From the NCBI GenBank assembly GCA_900550165.1, contig URQY01000011.1, positions 1 through 40,000 of the forward strand: a DNA stretch of 40,000 bases, written 5' to 3'. A program made the position numbers and the translations under genes. The stretch is from an uncultured Eubacteriales bacterium. Its GTDB lineage: Bacteria; Bacillota; Clostridia; Oscillospirales; Oscillospiraceae. A model generated the notes under the pieces. The model ran no database searches. It saw nothing but the letters and a program-made list of their open reading frames with translations, and was not told the origin of the DNA. Below, piece after piece: positions 14,697-25,200 of the stretch. The first letter of the stretch is position 1, and every line of letters starts with the position of its first letter.

Positions 14697-15056
14697 TCAG
14701 ACCTCAAGCTGCTCGAGCGCGTCGCGCACCTTGCCGTACTCGCGGCGGACCGTGGCGTAGAGCTCCGGGTCAGCGGGCAGCGTGTCGCTGCCCCGCAGGG
14801 CCTCGGTCATCTCAGAGCTGACCGCCGCCAGCGCGCCAAAGCCGAGATTCAGCGCCACACCCTTGAGCGTGTGCACCGCGCGGAAGGCGGTCGGCGCGTC
14901 GTTCGCAGCAACGGCAACGCTCAGATTCTGCATACTGTCGTCGCCCGGGAACATTTTCAGGAAGCGGGCAATGCGCTCATCGCTCTGGAACCGGGTCTTC
15001 GTCTCCGTGTAGTCGCCGCCTACCGTGCTGTAAAATTCATTCAGCTTCATCGTCAT
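14697..15056 (-). CDS. Hpt (histidine phosphotransfer) domain protein
   Basis: Hpt proteins relay phosphate between hybrid kinases and response regulators. The 119-residue single-domain protein has the signature RAVHTLKGVALNLGF with H62 as the likely phosphorylated histidine, followed by the second helix FGALAAVSSEMTEALR. Its start overlaps the end of the upstream REC-HD-GYP-GGDEF gene by 20 bases, so the two are almost certainly coexpressed and functionally paired. No histidine kinase is encoded in the window, so the phosphodonor must be elsewhere. It is the last gene of the pilus operon. A start at 15050 (MKLNEF) is an alternative. Confidence 0.88.
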   Translation of the reverse strand: MTMKLNEFYSTVGGDYTETKTRFQSDERIARFLKMFPGDDSMQNLSVAVAANDAPTAFRAVHTLKGVALNLGFGALAAVSSEMTEALRGSDTLPADPELYATVRREYGKVRDALEQLEV

Positions 15057-17499
15057 TTTTCTCTCTGTAAATTGCTACGCAGTCTTTTTTTGCTTTCGCT
15101 TTATACATGGCAAGGTCCGCCTTGCGAATGGTCTGTGAAATGCGGCCCTTGACAAACGCGCCGCCGATGCTCGCACTGATGTGCAGCTGCGGATACTCCG
15201 GGATGTCGATGCTGTCCATTGCCACGCGAATGGCCTGCAGCTTCTTTTCCAGGATGTGGCGCGGCAGATCGTGAAACAGCAGGAAGAACTCGTCGCCGCC
15301 GTAGCGCACGAGCTTATCGTCACCGCGGATCTTCGACTTGATAGCCTGCGCCGCGCGGTAGAGCGCCGCGTCGCCGGCAAGGTGGCCGAAGCGATCGTTG
15401 ATCGTCTTGAAGTTGTCCATATCGATCATGGCAAAGGCAAATTCGCCGTTCAGATTCTTCAGCCGCTCGTCGTAATAGCGGCGGTTATAGACCTTTGTGA
15501 CCGAATCCATGTAGACCTGTCGGTTGCGCATCAGCAGTTGACTGAGCACGCTCTCCTGCGCGCCCTCGTCAAGAATATCGTCGCCGTGCAGATGATTGGC
15601 CAGCTCGAGCGAATACGGCAAGCCGTCCACCTCAATGTAGGAGGCGAGCACGTAAAAAACATCGTTTCCGCGCGTTTCGATCTTCGCAAGCGACTTCTTC
15701 GTGCGCACGACCTCCTGCGAAACGCAGCGCTCACAGCGAAATGGCTTGTTCCAAACCGCGTAGCAGTGCTCCTTCTTGCCGATCGCGCCGTCTCCCTCCC
15801 TGAGCTCCATACAGATGCTCGGGTCTACAAGGCGGGCAACGTCGAACATTTGCCGGTAACCGCGCAGAACGCCGTCGACCTGTGCGCGCGTGATGCGCAG
15901 CACGCCGTCGTCCTCCGCCATGACCGGCGTCATCTTCTGCGCGGGGCGCTCATGCGCAAGGCGCTCGCTCAGCTCCGTCAGGCGGCGGTAGTTGAAGTCG
16001 ATGCTGCGCACCTGTCCCATCAGTGAGCTGCATCGTCCGGGCTCGGATACGGACCACACAAGCATCACCGCAAGCTGGCACCAGCGCTTTTTCCCCTCGA
16101 GGACGATCTCCGCTTCGATCTCAAAATACGTCTCATCCGCCGTCATGCCCTGTATGCGCTCGCGCACAGAAGCGATCAGATCGGGCGAAATAACAGTTTT
16201 AAGCTCCGCGCAGTCCAGCGGATCGACCATCAGGCGCGGCAGGCCCGTCAGCCTGACCGCTCCCACCGACAGCGCCAGCGCAGACGGCTGTGTCGTATAC
16301 TCAAACCATATCTCCTCCGTCAGCTCGCTGAAGAACTTGCGCTTGCTGTGCTCCTCCTCCAACTGCGCGGCAACGCGCGTGTCGGAGTCTCCGGTGCCGT
16401 TATAGAGTTCCTCCACCACGCGGCGCGCGGCGCTTTGATGCGGGTCTGCGATGAAGTCGACCTTCAGTTCCTGCACCAGTCGGTGCTCGATCTCATGCAG
16501 GCATTCAAGCAGCAGCGGATTGAAGCTGCCGCAGTCGCCCGCATCGAGCATGGACATGGCCTTTTCGTTGGAATAGGCCTCCTTGTAGCACCGCTTGCTC
16601 GTCAGCGCGTCGTAGGCGTCCGCGAGCGAAACGACCTGCGCCGCAATGGGGATCTCGTCGCCCCTAAGCCCGTCGGGATAGCCGTCGCCGTTCCAGCGCT
16701 CGTGGTGCCAGTGGCAAATTTCGATGGCATACTTCACCAGGCGCTCATTCTGGTAGATGGGCAGCTCGGTGATGATCTTCGCGCCCAGCATCGTATGGCG
16801 CTTGACGATCTCATACTCCTCGGCCGTCAGGGGACCGGGCTTGCTCAGTATCTCCGACGGGATCTGGAGCTTGCCGATGTCGTGCAGCTCCGAGGCCATG
16901 CGGATCGCCTCAACGTCCGCCTGCTCCAGATGATAGCGGTCGGTCTTCTCGGCAAGCCGCTGCAAAAGCAGCCCCGTCGCAAGGCCGACGTGCGCCATAT
17001 GCGTGCCGTCCTCCGCGCCGTGGGATTCCACCGCATGGCCCAGGATGGCCACGAGCAGCTCGTTGTTTTTCTCCTTCTGGTAGAAACGCTCGGTCACGAT
17101 GCTCATCAACTGCTGTTTTTTCGTATGCAGCAGGGCGGTGTTGATGATGCGCCGCCGCACCACGCTTGGAACGAAGGGGCGGCTCACGTAGTCCGCCGCG
17201 CCGAGCTTGAAGGCCTTGTCGATATAGGCGCTGCCCGTCTCCGCCGAGATCATGATGACCGGCACCTCGTCGATAAAGCCCGTCTCGTTCATGTAGGCCA
17301 GCACCTCAAAGCCGTCCATCTGCGGCATCACGACGTCCAGCAGCAGCACCTCGATCTCTCCCCGGTGCGCCTGCAGAGCCGCGACAGCCTCTTTTCCGTC
17401 CGACACCTCAAGGATGCTGAAATCATGCTCAAGCATATCCACCAGAAGCGCGCGATCCAGTTCCGAATCATCTGCGATCAATATTTTTCTTTGATTCAT
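15037..17499 (-). CDS. Response regulator with HD-GYP phosphodiesterase and GGDEF cyclase domains
   Basis: This 820-residue cytoplasmic protein could both make and degrade c-di-GMP. REC domain: residues 1-120, acidic D10/D11, phospho-acceptor D55 in LLLDVVMP. HD-GYP: about 145-340, with H206-D207 in SELHDIGK, HHERWNGDGYPDG (GYP 273-275). Then come PAS-like regions (about 370-640), the second with a CxxC (C589, C592). GGDEF: about 650-815, intact RYGGDEFF (734-738) and an inhibitory-type RxxD site RGDD (725-728) five residues before. It lies 60 bases after the last minor pilin gene and overlaps the Hpt gene, so it belongs to the pilus operon. A paralogue without GGDEF is encoded at 33879. Confidence 0.92.
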   Translation of the reverse strand: MNQRKILIADDSELDRALLVDMLEHDFSILEVSDGKEAVAALQAHRGEIEVLLLDVVMPQMDGFEVLAYMNETGFIDEVPVIMISAETGSAYIDKAFKLGAADYVSRPFVPSVVRRRIINTALLHTKKQQLMSIVTERFYQKEKNNELLVAILGHAVESHGAEDGTHMAHVGLATGLLLQRLAEKTDRYHLEQADVEAIRMASELHDIGKLQIPSEILSKPGPLTAEEYEIVKRHTMLGAKIITELPIYQNERLVKYAIEICHWHHERWNGDGYPDGLRGDEIPIAAQVVSLADAYDALTSKRCYKEAYSNEKAMSMLDAGDCGSFNPLLLECLHEIEHRLVQELKVDFIADPHQSAARRVVEELYNGTGDSDTRVAAQLEEEHSKRKFFSELTEEIWFEYTTQPSALALSVGAVRLTGLPRLMVDPLDCAELKTVISPDLIASVRERIQGMTADETYFEIEAEIVLEGKKRWCQLAVMLVWSVSEPGRCSSLMGQVRSIDFNYRRLTELSERLAHERPAQKMTPVMAEDDGVLRITRAQVDGVLRGYRQMFDVARLVDPSICMELREGDGAIGKKEHCYAVWNKPFRCERCVSQEVVRTKKSLAKIETRGNDVFYVLASYIEVDGLPYSLELANHLHGDDILDEGAQESVLSQLLMRNRQVYMDSVTKVYNRRYYDERLKNLNGEFAFAMIDMDNFKTINDRFGHLAGDAALYRAAQAIKSKIRGDDKLVRYGGDEFFLLFHDLPRHILEKKLQAIRVAMDSIDIPEYPQLHISASIGGAFVKGRISQTIRKADLAMYKAKAKKDCVAIYREKNDDEAE

Positions 17500-17559
17500 C
17501 CGGTCCTCACCTCTTCGCCTGTCTTCCGTTGTTCTGTTGTCAAACCGCTTTCGTGGTGC

Positions 17560-18150
17560 TCATCTTCCGGTCGCCGGCGCATCTGTGCCGCCGGACTCTG
17601 TGCCGCCGGACTCTGTGCCGCTCCCGCCGCCCGGCGTGCCGCTGTTCGTCACATCGTTGATGCACCTGACGTCAAAGCACGACGACGCCAGCACCGTCCC
17701 CGCCGTGTCCGTCACATCAAAGCTGACGGCAAAGCGCCGGTCCGTTTTGGAAAACTCCACGCTGAGCTCCCGGATCTTCAGTCCGCGCGGGTAGGACTTT
17801 GCGCCAAGCAGCTGCTTTTTCTCGCTGCCTGACTGCATCACGATCTGTCCGGTGTCCTCATCCACCTGAAAAAAGCTCCCCTGCTCGTTGCTTTCCACGC
17901 TGCCGATATCCTTGATAAAGACCTTTCCGTTCGCACTCGTCACGCCGCTGCAATAGCGCAGCTTGTCCGCGATGGCGGTCGTGACCGTGGAGCAGAGCAT
18001 CTGCGCCTGTGAATCGGCCATCGACGTGCGGTAGGTCTGCACCGCGAAGCGGACGCCCACCGCGAGCAGCGAGCTGATGAGCATCAGCACCACCAGCGCG
18101 CAGAGCATTTCCGTGAGCGTCATACCGCTTTGGCTGCGCAGCTTTTTCAT
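17560..18150 (-). CDS. Minor prepilin, GspJ-like
   Basis: The 196-residue protein has a short leader ending in glycine (SQSG), then MTLTEMLCALVVLMLISSLL. This is a class III prepilin signal with Glu at mature position 5 (E14) and a hydrophobic stalk helix. The region TYRTSMADSQAQMLCSTVTTAIADKLRY after the helix and the position in the operon suggest a GspJ/PilW-like minor pilin. The ectodomain has four cysteines. The C-terminus is low-complexity Gly/Ser/Thr/Glu (GGGSGTESGGTESGGT). It begins in an ATGA overlap with the preceding prepilin gene. Class assignment (J versus W) is inference. Confidence 0.85.
   Translation of the reverse strand: MKKLRSQSGMTLTEMLCALVVLMLISSLLAVGVRFAVQTYRTSMADSQAQMLCSTVTTAIADKLRYCSGVTSANGKVFIKDIGSVESNEQGSFFQVDEDTGQIVMQSGSEKKQLLGAKSYPRGLKIRELSVEFSKTDRRFAVSFDVTDTAGTVLASSCFDVRCINDVTNSGTPGGGSGTESGGTESGGTDAPATGR
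17584..17613 (-). repeat. 15-bp tandem repeat in the tail of the GspJ-like prepilin
   Basis: TGTGCCGCCGGACTC occurs at 17584-17598 and 17599-17613, with a partial third copy. It encodes repeated ESGGT. Copy number could vary by slippage without shifting frame. Confidence 0.85.
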
Positions 18151-18485
18151 GGTGCGCTCACCTCCGCCCCGGCGGTCCCGGCCGTGTAATAATGATAGTC
18201 GTTATAGGTATAGAGCTTCACGCTGCCGCTCGACTCTATCGGCAGCGTTCCGCTGCCGGTCAGTTTGACGGTCGCAGCGGCTTCGCTCGTCGTCTTCTCG
18301 TCTGCCGCTCCCGCCGTGCCGACGGTCGTATACCGAAACGAAATATCCGTATTGCGGGTCTTTGCGTTGATCTTCTCCGCCGAAACAGCGGCGGTGGCTA
18401 AGAAGGCAAAGGCCAGCGCCGCGATCAGCACGGACACGAGCGACTCGATCAGCGTTTCGCCGCGCTTATCCTTCAGCTTGTTCAC
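18147..18485 (-). CDS. Minor prepilin, GspI-like
   Basis: This small prepilin of 112 residues has the leader MNKLKDKRG, then ETLIESLVSVLIAALAFAFLATAAV. Cleavage after G9 leaves Glu1 and Glu5 (E14) of the mature protein, followed by a stalk helix. ETLIES is typical of GspI/PilV-like minor pilins. The remaining ectodomain is short, about 75 residues, and Thr/Ala-rich. It overlaps its upstream neighbour by 20 bases and its downstream neighbour by 4, as in GspH-I-J-K arrays. Confidence 0.82.
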   Translation of the reverse strand: MNKLKDKRGETLIESLVSVLIAALAFAFLATAAVSAEKINAKTRNTDISFRYTTVGTAGAADEKTTSEAAATVKLTGSGTLPIESSGSVKLYTYNDYHYYTAGTAGAEVSAP

Positions 18486-19182
18486 TGTTTGCCTCCTTGA
18501 TGCCCTTGGTGATCTTGGCCCCGCTCCAGTTGATGGTTGTGGTGTACTTCTCTATCGTCTTTTCGTCATTCGTGTTAATAACTTCTTCTGGCATCACGTT
18601 TCCGGTGATCTTGAGCGTCATCCGGCAGTCCTCTGCCGCGCTGCCCTCCGTCCCGGTGCTCTCCTGTCCGTCCGGTGGAAGGAGCGACAGCTTGACCGTA
18701 ATATTGGCGGTATCCTTGTCCATGGTGAACTCCGCCTGTACGGTTTGGAGCCCATCTTCGCCTTTAATAGGAACGTCGACCTTGATCGTGTCCTGACAGC
18801 CCGTGACCGACGCATACCGTGCGCCCTCGTTCTCATTGTTTTCGATGCCTGCTGCCAGCCACGCTCTCATAATGCCGGTGAATTTTCCCGGGGCAAGCGT
18901 TGTCTTTTCTTCCTTTGGAACATATGTCCCTGCATCATCCTTCGTATAGGTCGTTACTTTTTCCCACACCCGCGTATAGCTCTCCTGCAAAATGCTGTCG
19001 CGGATGAGCTCGGCAGCGGAGCTGACGGTCAGGTAGTTCTGCTGGGCCTTGCGATCGTTGCGCAGGTGGTGGGCGGCGTTGGTCGCCGCCGTCAGGATGA
19101 GCGCGCTGATAACCGACGCCAACAGCAGCAGCAGGAGGGCCATCAGGATGGATTCACCGCGCTCGTTTTTCAGTTTTTTCAT
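18466..19182 (-). CDS. Minor prepilin lacking Glu5, GspK/PilX-like
   Basis: The 238-residue protein starts MKKLKNERG, then ESILMALLLLLLASVISALIL. Mature position 5 is Met (M14) where other pilins have Glu. Absence of Glu5 is the known hallmark of GspK, the pseudopilin at the extreme tip of type II pseudopili, so this is a good candidate for the initiating tip subunit. The ectodomain contains an Asn/Glu-rich region and a Ser/Thr/Gly linker and is less GC-rich than its stalk. AAGGAGG precedes the ATG, 30 bases after the giant prepilin stop. Confidence 0.85.
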   Translation of the reverse strand: MKKLKNERGESILMALLLLLLASVISALILTAATNAAHHLRNDRKAQQNYLTVSSAAELIRDSILQESYTRVWEKVTTYTKDDAGTYVPKEEKTTLAPGKFTGIMRAWLAAGIENNENEGARYASVTGCQDTIKVDVPIKGEDGLQTVQAEFTMDKDTANITVKLSLLPPDGQESTGTEGSAAEDCRMTLKITGNVMPEEVINTNDEKTIEKYTTTINWSGAKITKGIKEANSEQAEG

Positions 19183-19212
19183 CCCAATGGCCTCCTTTCA
19201 TCTGCATCTGTT

Positions 19213-22200
19213 TCATTCGTCGTCCGCCAAAGCGGTGCCCGCCTCATATTTCGGTCTGAAGACGGTGTCGACGTACAGCGGGCTCGTCAGGCTGGGCTCC
19301 CAGCTATTGGGATCGCTCAGATCACTGCTCTCCGGCAGGGCCGTCTTCAGCGCTTCCAGCAGCGCGTCCGAAATCGTCGCCCTTTCACCGTACTTGACCG
19401 TCTGCGTACCGATCGGTTCTTCGTTCAGTCCCGCAAACGTTGCCGTCACCTGCGTATCCGCCTCCGTCAGCGTGTAGGGGATGCTCAGCTCATACTTTGC
19501 ACCTGCTGCCTCCGCGCGGCGGTCGGTCAGCGTGACGATGAGGGTGATCTCTCCCTGCTGCCCGCCGCGGACGGTCAGGGGCAGGAGGGTGTCCTTGCCG
19601 TTCTCGCTCACTGTGCCGACGGTGACGGTGTACTTGCTCTGATCGGTCAGAACATCATAGCTTTTCTCCTGCGTTCCGCCGGTGGCTGTCGTTTCCTTCG
19701 CCGTCACGGTAATGCCCGTCACGTCGAAGCTGCTCAGCTTTGCCTTCTGGCCGCGGCCGTAAAGGAAGAGCGTGCTCTCACACACGGGCGCAGCGGTGCC
19801 GTTATCGGGGTAGGTCTTCTTCGCGGGTCCGGCAGCGGACGTCGCGTTTTCCTCGTACCAGCCCTTCAGGTCCCTGGCGAGCTTGCCCTCGACGTACTGC
19901 GGCCCCTCCGTGCTTGCCGTGTTTGCGATACCGAGAACGCCCTGCTGGGAGACCGTCACGCCCAGCACGTTTGTGCCGGTGTAGGTCTTGCCGCCCAGCG
20001 TGACCGTCGCCGTGACATGAATGCTGGTCTCGCCCTCGCTCACGCCCTTGATCTTGGTCGTGGAGTCGGCGCCGACGCTGCTCGCCGTGGCGATCTTCTC
20101 GTCATCGCTGACGAGCGCCCATACGATATTGCTCGTGACCGGTTCGTTCCTGCTGTTCAGCGCCTTCAGCGTGACCTCGGTCTCATCGCCCACATATTCG
20201 TCGACGATGGCGGGGGTAAGCGTCACGTTCAGCTCTGCCGTGACGGTGAGCGTCAGGCGCGCGGTGTAGGTCTTGTCGTTCTTCGTAAAGGTCGCCGTGA
20301 CCTCGACCGCGCCGGGGGCCTTGCCCTCGAGCACAACGTTGAACGCGGGCGTTGTCCCGCTCACGACGCTCTTCACGCTGGCCGACGCAACGTCGCTTTC
20401 CGTCGCGCCGTTGCCGTAGGTAAAGGTCACGTTTTTTATGTCGCCATCGTCAAGCGTCAGGCCCGTGTTATTCAGCACGAGCTGCGTTTCGATCTGCGAC
20501 TTGCCCGCCTCCTGAACGTAGTCCGCGATGAGGTCGAGCGTGGTGATGCCGTCCTTCCAGAACATACCGACCTTGGGCCAGCGGCCATAGTGCAGGTGGA
20601 CGGTAGCGCCGAAGATATCCGTCTGCGTCAGCACCGTCGGGAAGGGGTAATCCTGGCCCCGCAGCTCACTATCGCTGCCGGGGAAGCTGTACTTGCCGTG
20701 GATCGAGGCGTTGTTTTCCTCGACGGAGACCCAGTCGAAGGGGCCCTGCGCCTTCTGATTCAGCGCGTCCTTGAAGGTGCTGTAATACTGTGGCCGATTG
20801 TTACTAGTGTTCTCCGTCGTGATCAATTCTGCTCTGCCGGTCTGATTGGACATCTGCTCGTAGTTCAGGCCGGTGAGACCGTCGCGCGTAATTGCCCTCA
20901 CTTCGCCGCCAATATGGGTGCCCATGTGCGTCATGTCGCCGTAAAGCATCGCATTGATTCGCGCTTGTCCTCTGTACTGGTCATTAAAGTAGTTATAAAG
21001 AGAACTACTCCCTTCACGGTAATTATCATCAAAATAACATTTTGACGCCTCGCTAAACTTTATATTGTCCTTAACGCTTTTCAGATAATAGCAATTGCGG
21101 ATCGTGGCCGTTGTCCAACTATACCGGTCCGCTGCGCTGCCGATCAGGGTAATGCCGGTGATCGTTCCCTTCATATCGGGCAGGTCCATATAGGTATAGC
21201 AGTTGTGGTACCGCGGTGCTCCATCAAATGTACTGCTTTCATTGGTAAAGTTCTGGAAGTTTGCCGCAAAACCGCTGCCGCCGACGCCGGCGACGTAGAC
21301 ATATGTGGTAGGCCGCTTATCATAGCTCCAATCTCTAGATCTGACTACTTCAGTGTAGCTTGTGCCATCCTTCAAATCCGAGAGATTCCCTGAAACAACG
21401 CGTTCTTTCAGCGTCTCGTCGCTGACCGTGATTGAGCCGCCGGTATAGCAGTTTGTCGCAGAAAGCTGCAAACCGCCGACAAGTCCACCGACACGAATGA
21501 AGTTGCCGTATTTCGCAGAGTTAAGGTCTCCCTCCTTGAAGGGAACTTCCTCCCAATTATTATGCGTAACTGTTCCCCAGCGGTGGGTGCAATTGATCTC
21601 AATATCCACCACAGCGGAGCAATTTTTCAGATTTGTGCTGGAAACGCCAAACAGTCCGCCCACCACAGCCTCGCCCAGGCGCAGCTTGTTCTGGCTGTTG
21701 TCCTGAATGACATAGCCCGCAATGGCGCAGTTATTGATCGTGCCCTTTGCTGCCGATGTATTCTTTGGCGCATAGTCATAAGCAATACCGACCAATCCGC
21801 CTAACGCATAGAAGGTCTGATAGCTGTCCGGTCTATTCGTATAATAAGGGTATTTCGTTCTTTCTGTTTTCCGCTGAATGATCGAATCATTATCGCTGTA
21901 GAGCACAATGTTGCTGATATCTGCACCTACCGTAGTCCCAAACAGGCCCACATTGTAGCAGTGCGATTCCACCCGAACATTCTTGATATAATAGCTCTGA
22001 CCGTCATACTTCCCGCCAAACCAGTTGTAAAGGAGCATACTATAACTGTCCTCTTCAGTAACTGTAGTACTCCCTACCACTGCTCCGGCGATCGGATAGA
22101 AGCGGGCATTACTATCCCGCTTTGTCGGATTCTTCAGATCCGTACCGTTGACGTCGTGCGTCTGCTTCCACGTCTGGACCGTGCGCGGACCGCCGATGGT

Positions 22201-25200
22201 ATCACCTCTGAGTGAATCTGTCTTCGTCTGGCTATTCTGTCCTAACTTTGTCGCGTACTGCAAATACGGGAAGGTCTTGCAATTCTCTTTCGTCACGTCC
22301 GCCGTGGTGCTGCCCTTGCCGTTACTATAGCTCCAGTTGATGAACTGCAGCTGCTCCACGGAGCGCACCTGATAGGCGAGTTCTTCCGTGCCGGGGGTCT
22401 TATTCGCGCCCGTGCCCTTCTCATCGACATAGCTGTAGCTGTTGGCGAAGAAGGGGTTGAGCAGGAACCGGAACGCCAGCTTCGCGCCGCTTTGGTCCTC
22501 CTGCGTCAGCGTCCACTGGCCGTTGGCCGTCTTACTCGAGCGCAGGTGCATCCGATCTGCGCCCTCGCCGGTCTGATAGGTGACGAAGTTGTAGCCCGGC
22601 ACCTGCTTTTCGAGCTCCGCTGCCGCGCTGCCCGCCGTCTTGCCGGTCGAGGCAGTCCCCAACTCGAAGGTGCCGGAATCATACACGCCGCTGAGCGGAA
22701 ACAGGGCTGCTTTCAGCTCCGGCCTATTTCCCGTATCCTTCCAGTAGTAGCCGTAGCCGTAGTCGGTGATCTTGCCGCCGTCGTCGTGCGCCTCGCACAG
22801 GCTGCTGTCCGCCTTCTGCTGCACGCCGTCCTCAAAGCCGATGAAGGAGAAATGGTAGCCGTTGTTCGAGCCGCCCTCTTCCTTCTCCCAGTAGATCACG
22901 CCGAGGGTGCCGAGGTCCGCGTCCGTGACCCAGTCGCCGTAGTGCGTGCGCGCGCCGTCGCGCCCGGTCACGCTGCCGGGATAGGGATAGACCGCCTCCT
23001 CGGTCCCGTCGATCGCGGTGTTCGGGTGGTTGACGGAGTGCGCCGCATCAGCGATCGCGCCGAAGCCGTCAAGACTCAACTTCGCAAGCTCCTTGCTCGA
23101 CAGGCCCGCCGCGCCGGAAACCGTGACGTCGGCGTCGTAGTCGTAGAGGTAGACCTTCCCCGCGAAGGTATAGGTGCCGCCGGTGAGGAAATAGCAGTTA
23201 TTCAGGCTGCCGCTCGCGGGGGCAAAGCCATAGGTAGCCGCGCCCGCGGAGGTCATCGCCGTCGCGCAGTAGCTGTCGCGGATGGTGCCGACATTGCCGC
23301 CCGCAAAGCCCGCGATGGTCACGTTGCCGCTGACCTCCATGACGTTGATGGCCGCCAGCGCGTAGCTCCGGCGGATCTGGCCGCCGTTGCCGCCGACAAG
23401 TCCGCCGATGCTCAGCGACTGCACGAGGTTGCCCGTGCCCTTGATGAGCGGCGTGACCGCGCTGCTGGCGCGGATCGCGCCCGCGTTGAAGCCCACGAGC
23501 CCGCCGATGTAGGACGTCGAGCCACTGTAGGCATAGCCCGTGAGGTTATAGCCGGAAACGGCGCAGTTGGAGATGACGCCGCCCGTCTGATTCCAGCCCG
23601 CGAGCACGCCGACATACACCGTGTTGAGCTGGACCGTAGAGGTCACCTTCGCGGTGGGGGCTTCGCTGTTGACCGAGCCATCCTCGTTGTTCATCGGCTT
23701 GTCCGTCGTGATGATGATATTGCTCAGCGTGCCGGTGTTGTAGCCGAATAGACCGACGCAGGTCTTCCCCGCGAAGGAAACGCCGGTGATCTGATAGCTG
23801 CTGCCGTTGTAGCTGTAGCGGAAGGGCTGCGCCGCACTTGCGCCGATCGGCGTCTGCTCGCTGACGGACTTGCCGTCCTTGCCGAAGTTTTTCCAGTCAT
23901 AGCGACTGTAATCAATGTTCGTGCCCTGCACGAAGGCCGTGTTCCCGGCAAACAGGCTATCATCTTTGACGTATTCGTCGTAATATGCGCTCAGTGCGTT
24001 CAGCTGGCGCGCGGTGCGCACCTCGACCCGCTCGGGCGTGTCGGGTACGTCGCTATCCGTGCCGGGAGCGGCCGTGTTCGCAAAGTGCGGATTATAGTAG
24101 AAGGTCTTGTCGCCCTCCGCCACGGTCAGCTTGGTGTAGAAGCTGTTGCCAACTCCCATCTCCTGCACCAGATCGGCAGGCAGAGGAAGCAAGTAATAGG
24201 TCTTATTTTCGCCCTTGCTCACGGCGGTCACTTCGATTTGACTCTTAGCCTCCAGCGTACAGGTCTTGCCGCCGACCGTCACCTTTACATCCGCTGTCGG
24301 CGTGGTTTCGTAGAGCAGGCCGTAGCCGTCACCCACGGCGACGGTGCCGTCGGTTTTGAGCGTGGAGATATTGCCGCCGCTGAAGCCGTAGCTCTTTTCG
24401 GTGTACTTTTCATAATAGGCCAGCGACTCGTTCTCAAACTGTGCCTGCCAGTCGCCGTAGTGCGGCAGATCTGTCAGCGCGGGATAGGAATAGCGCGTCA
24501 GGCCGAGGCCCTCCATCAGGTTATAGGGCGTGGTGCTCGTCGCGGTCGTGAAAGCCGTCGCAGTTCCGTCGGAAAGCTTTTTGCTCGCATCCGGGATCTT
24601 GCTGCCGCTCCAATCCGCATAGCTGACCTGCTTCAGCCCATTGGGGTCTCCCGACGCGGCGCCACCGCCCGCATTATCTACTGAGCTGAGATAAAAAACT
24701 CTTGTGAGATTCTGGTTCTTTTCAAGCGACGTATTATTGCCAACAATGTAGTTCAGGTTCTCGCCGTCCAGCGACGCGCAGGCGGTATAAACATTGGTCG
24801 CCTTGTCGCCTTCGCCGCTGAATTCGCCCGCGACAAGCCCGGCCGTCGTTCCGCCCTTCAGGAAGCCCGCCGCGTAGCAATCCCGCAGCACAATGTTGCT
24901 TGTATCGATACAGTCACCGATCAGGCCTCCTGCCTTACCCGCGGTAGCAGCAAGACTGCCGTCTTCGCCCTTTGTCACAGTGTAGACATAGCAATCCGCA
25001 TAGGAATGCTCGATCGTTACGCTGCCGCTCTTGCCGATAAGTCCGCCGGCGGCCTCTTTGCCGTTCAGCACCGTCGCGGCAAAGCTGTTTTTGATCGTAA
25101 GCGTGCCGCTTCCGGCATTGCCGACCAGACCGCCGGTCACCGCGCCGTCGAGCCACAGATCCTTTTCCGTCTTGTCGGCGGCATGGTTTCTGGCCGAGCT

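Noticed and set aside
18265..21045. Plus-strand open frame of 926 codons opposite the prepilin genes
   Set aside because: It is a mirror of the codon structure of the minus-strand genes, with no ribosome site or recognisable motif.
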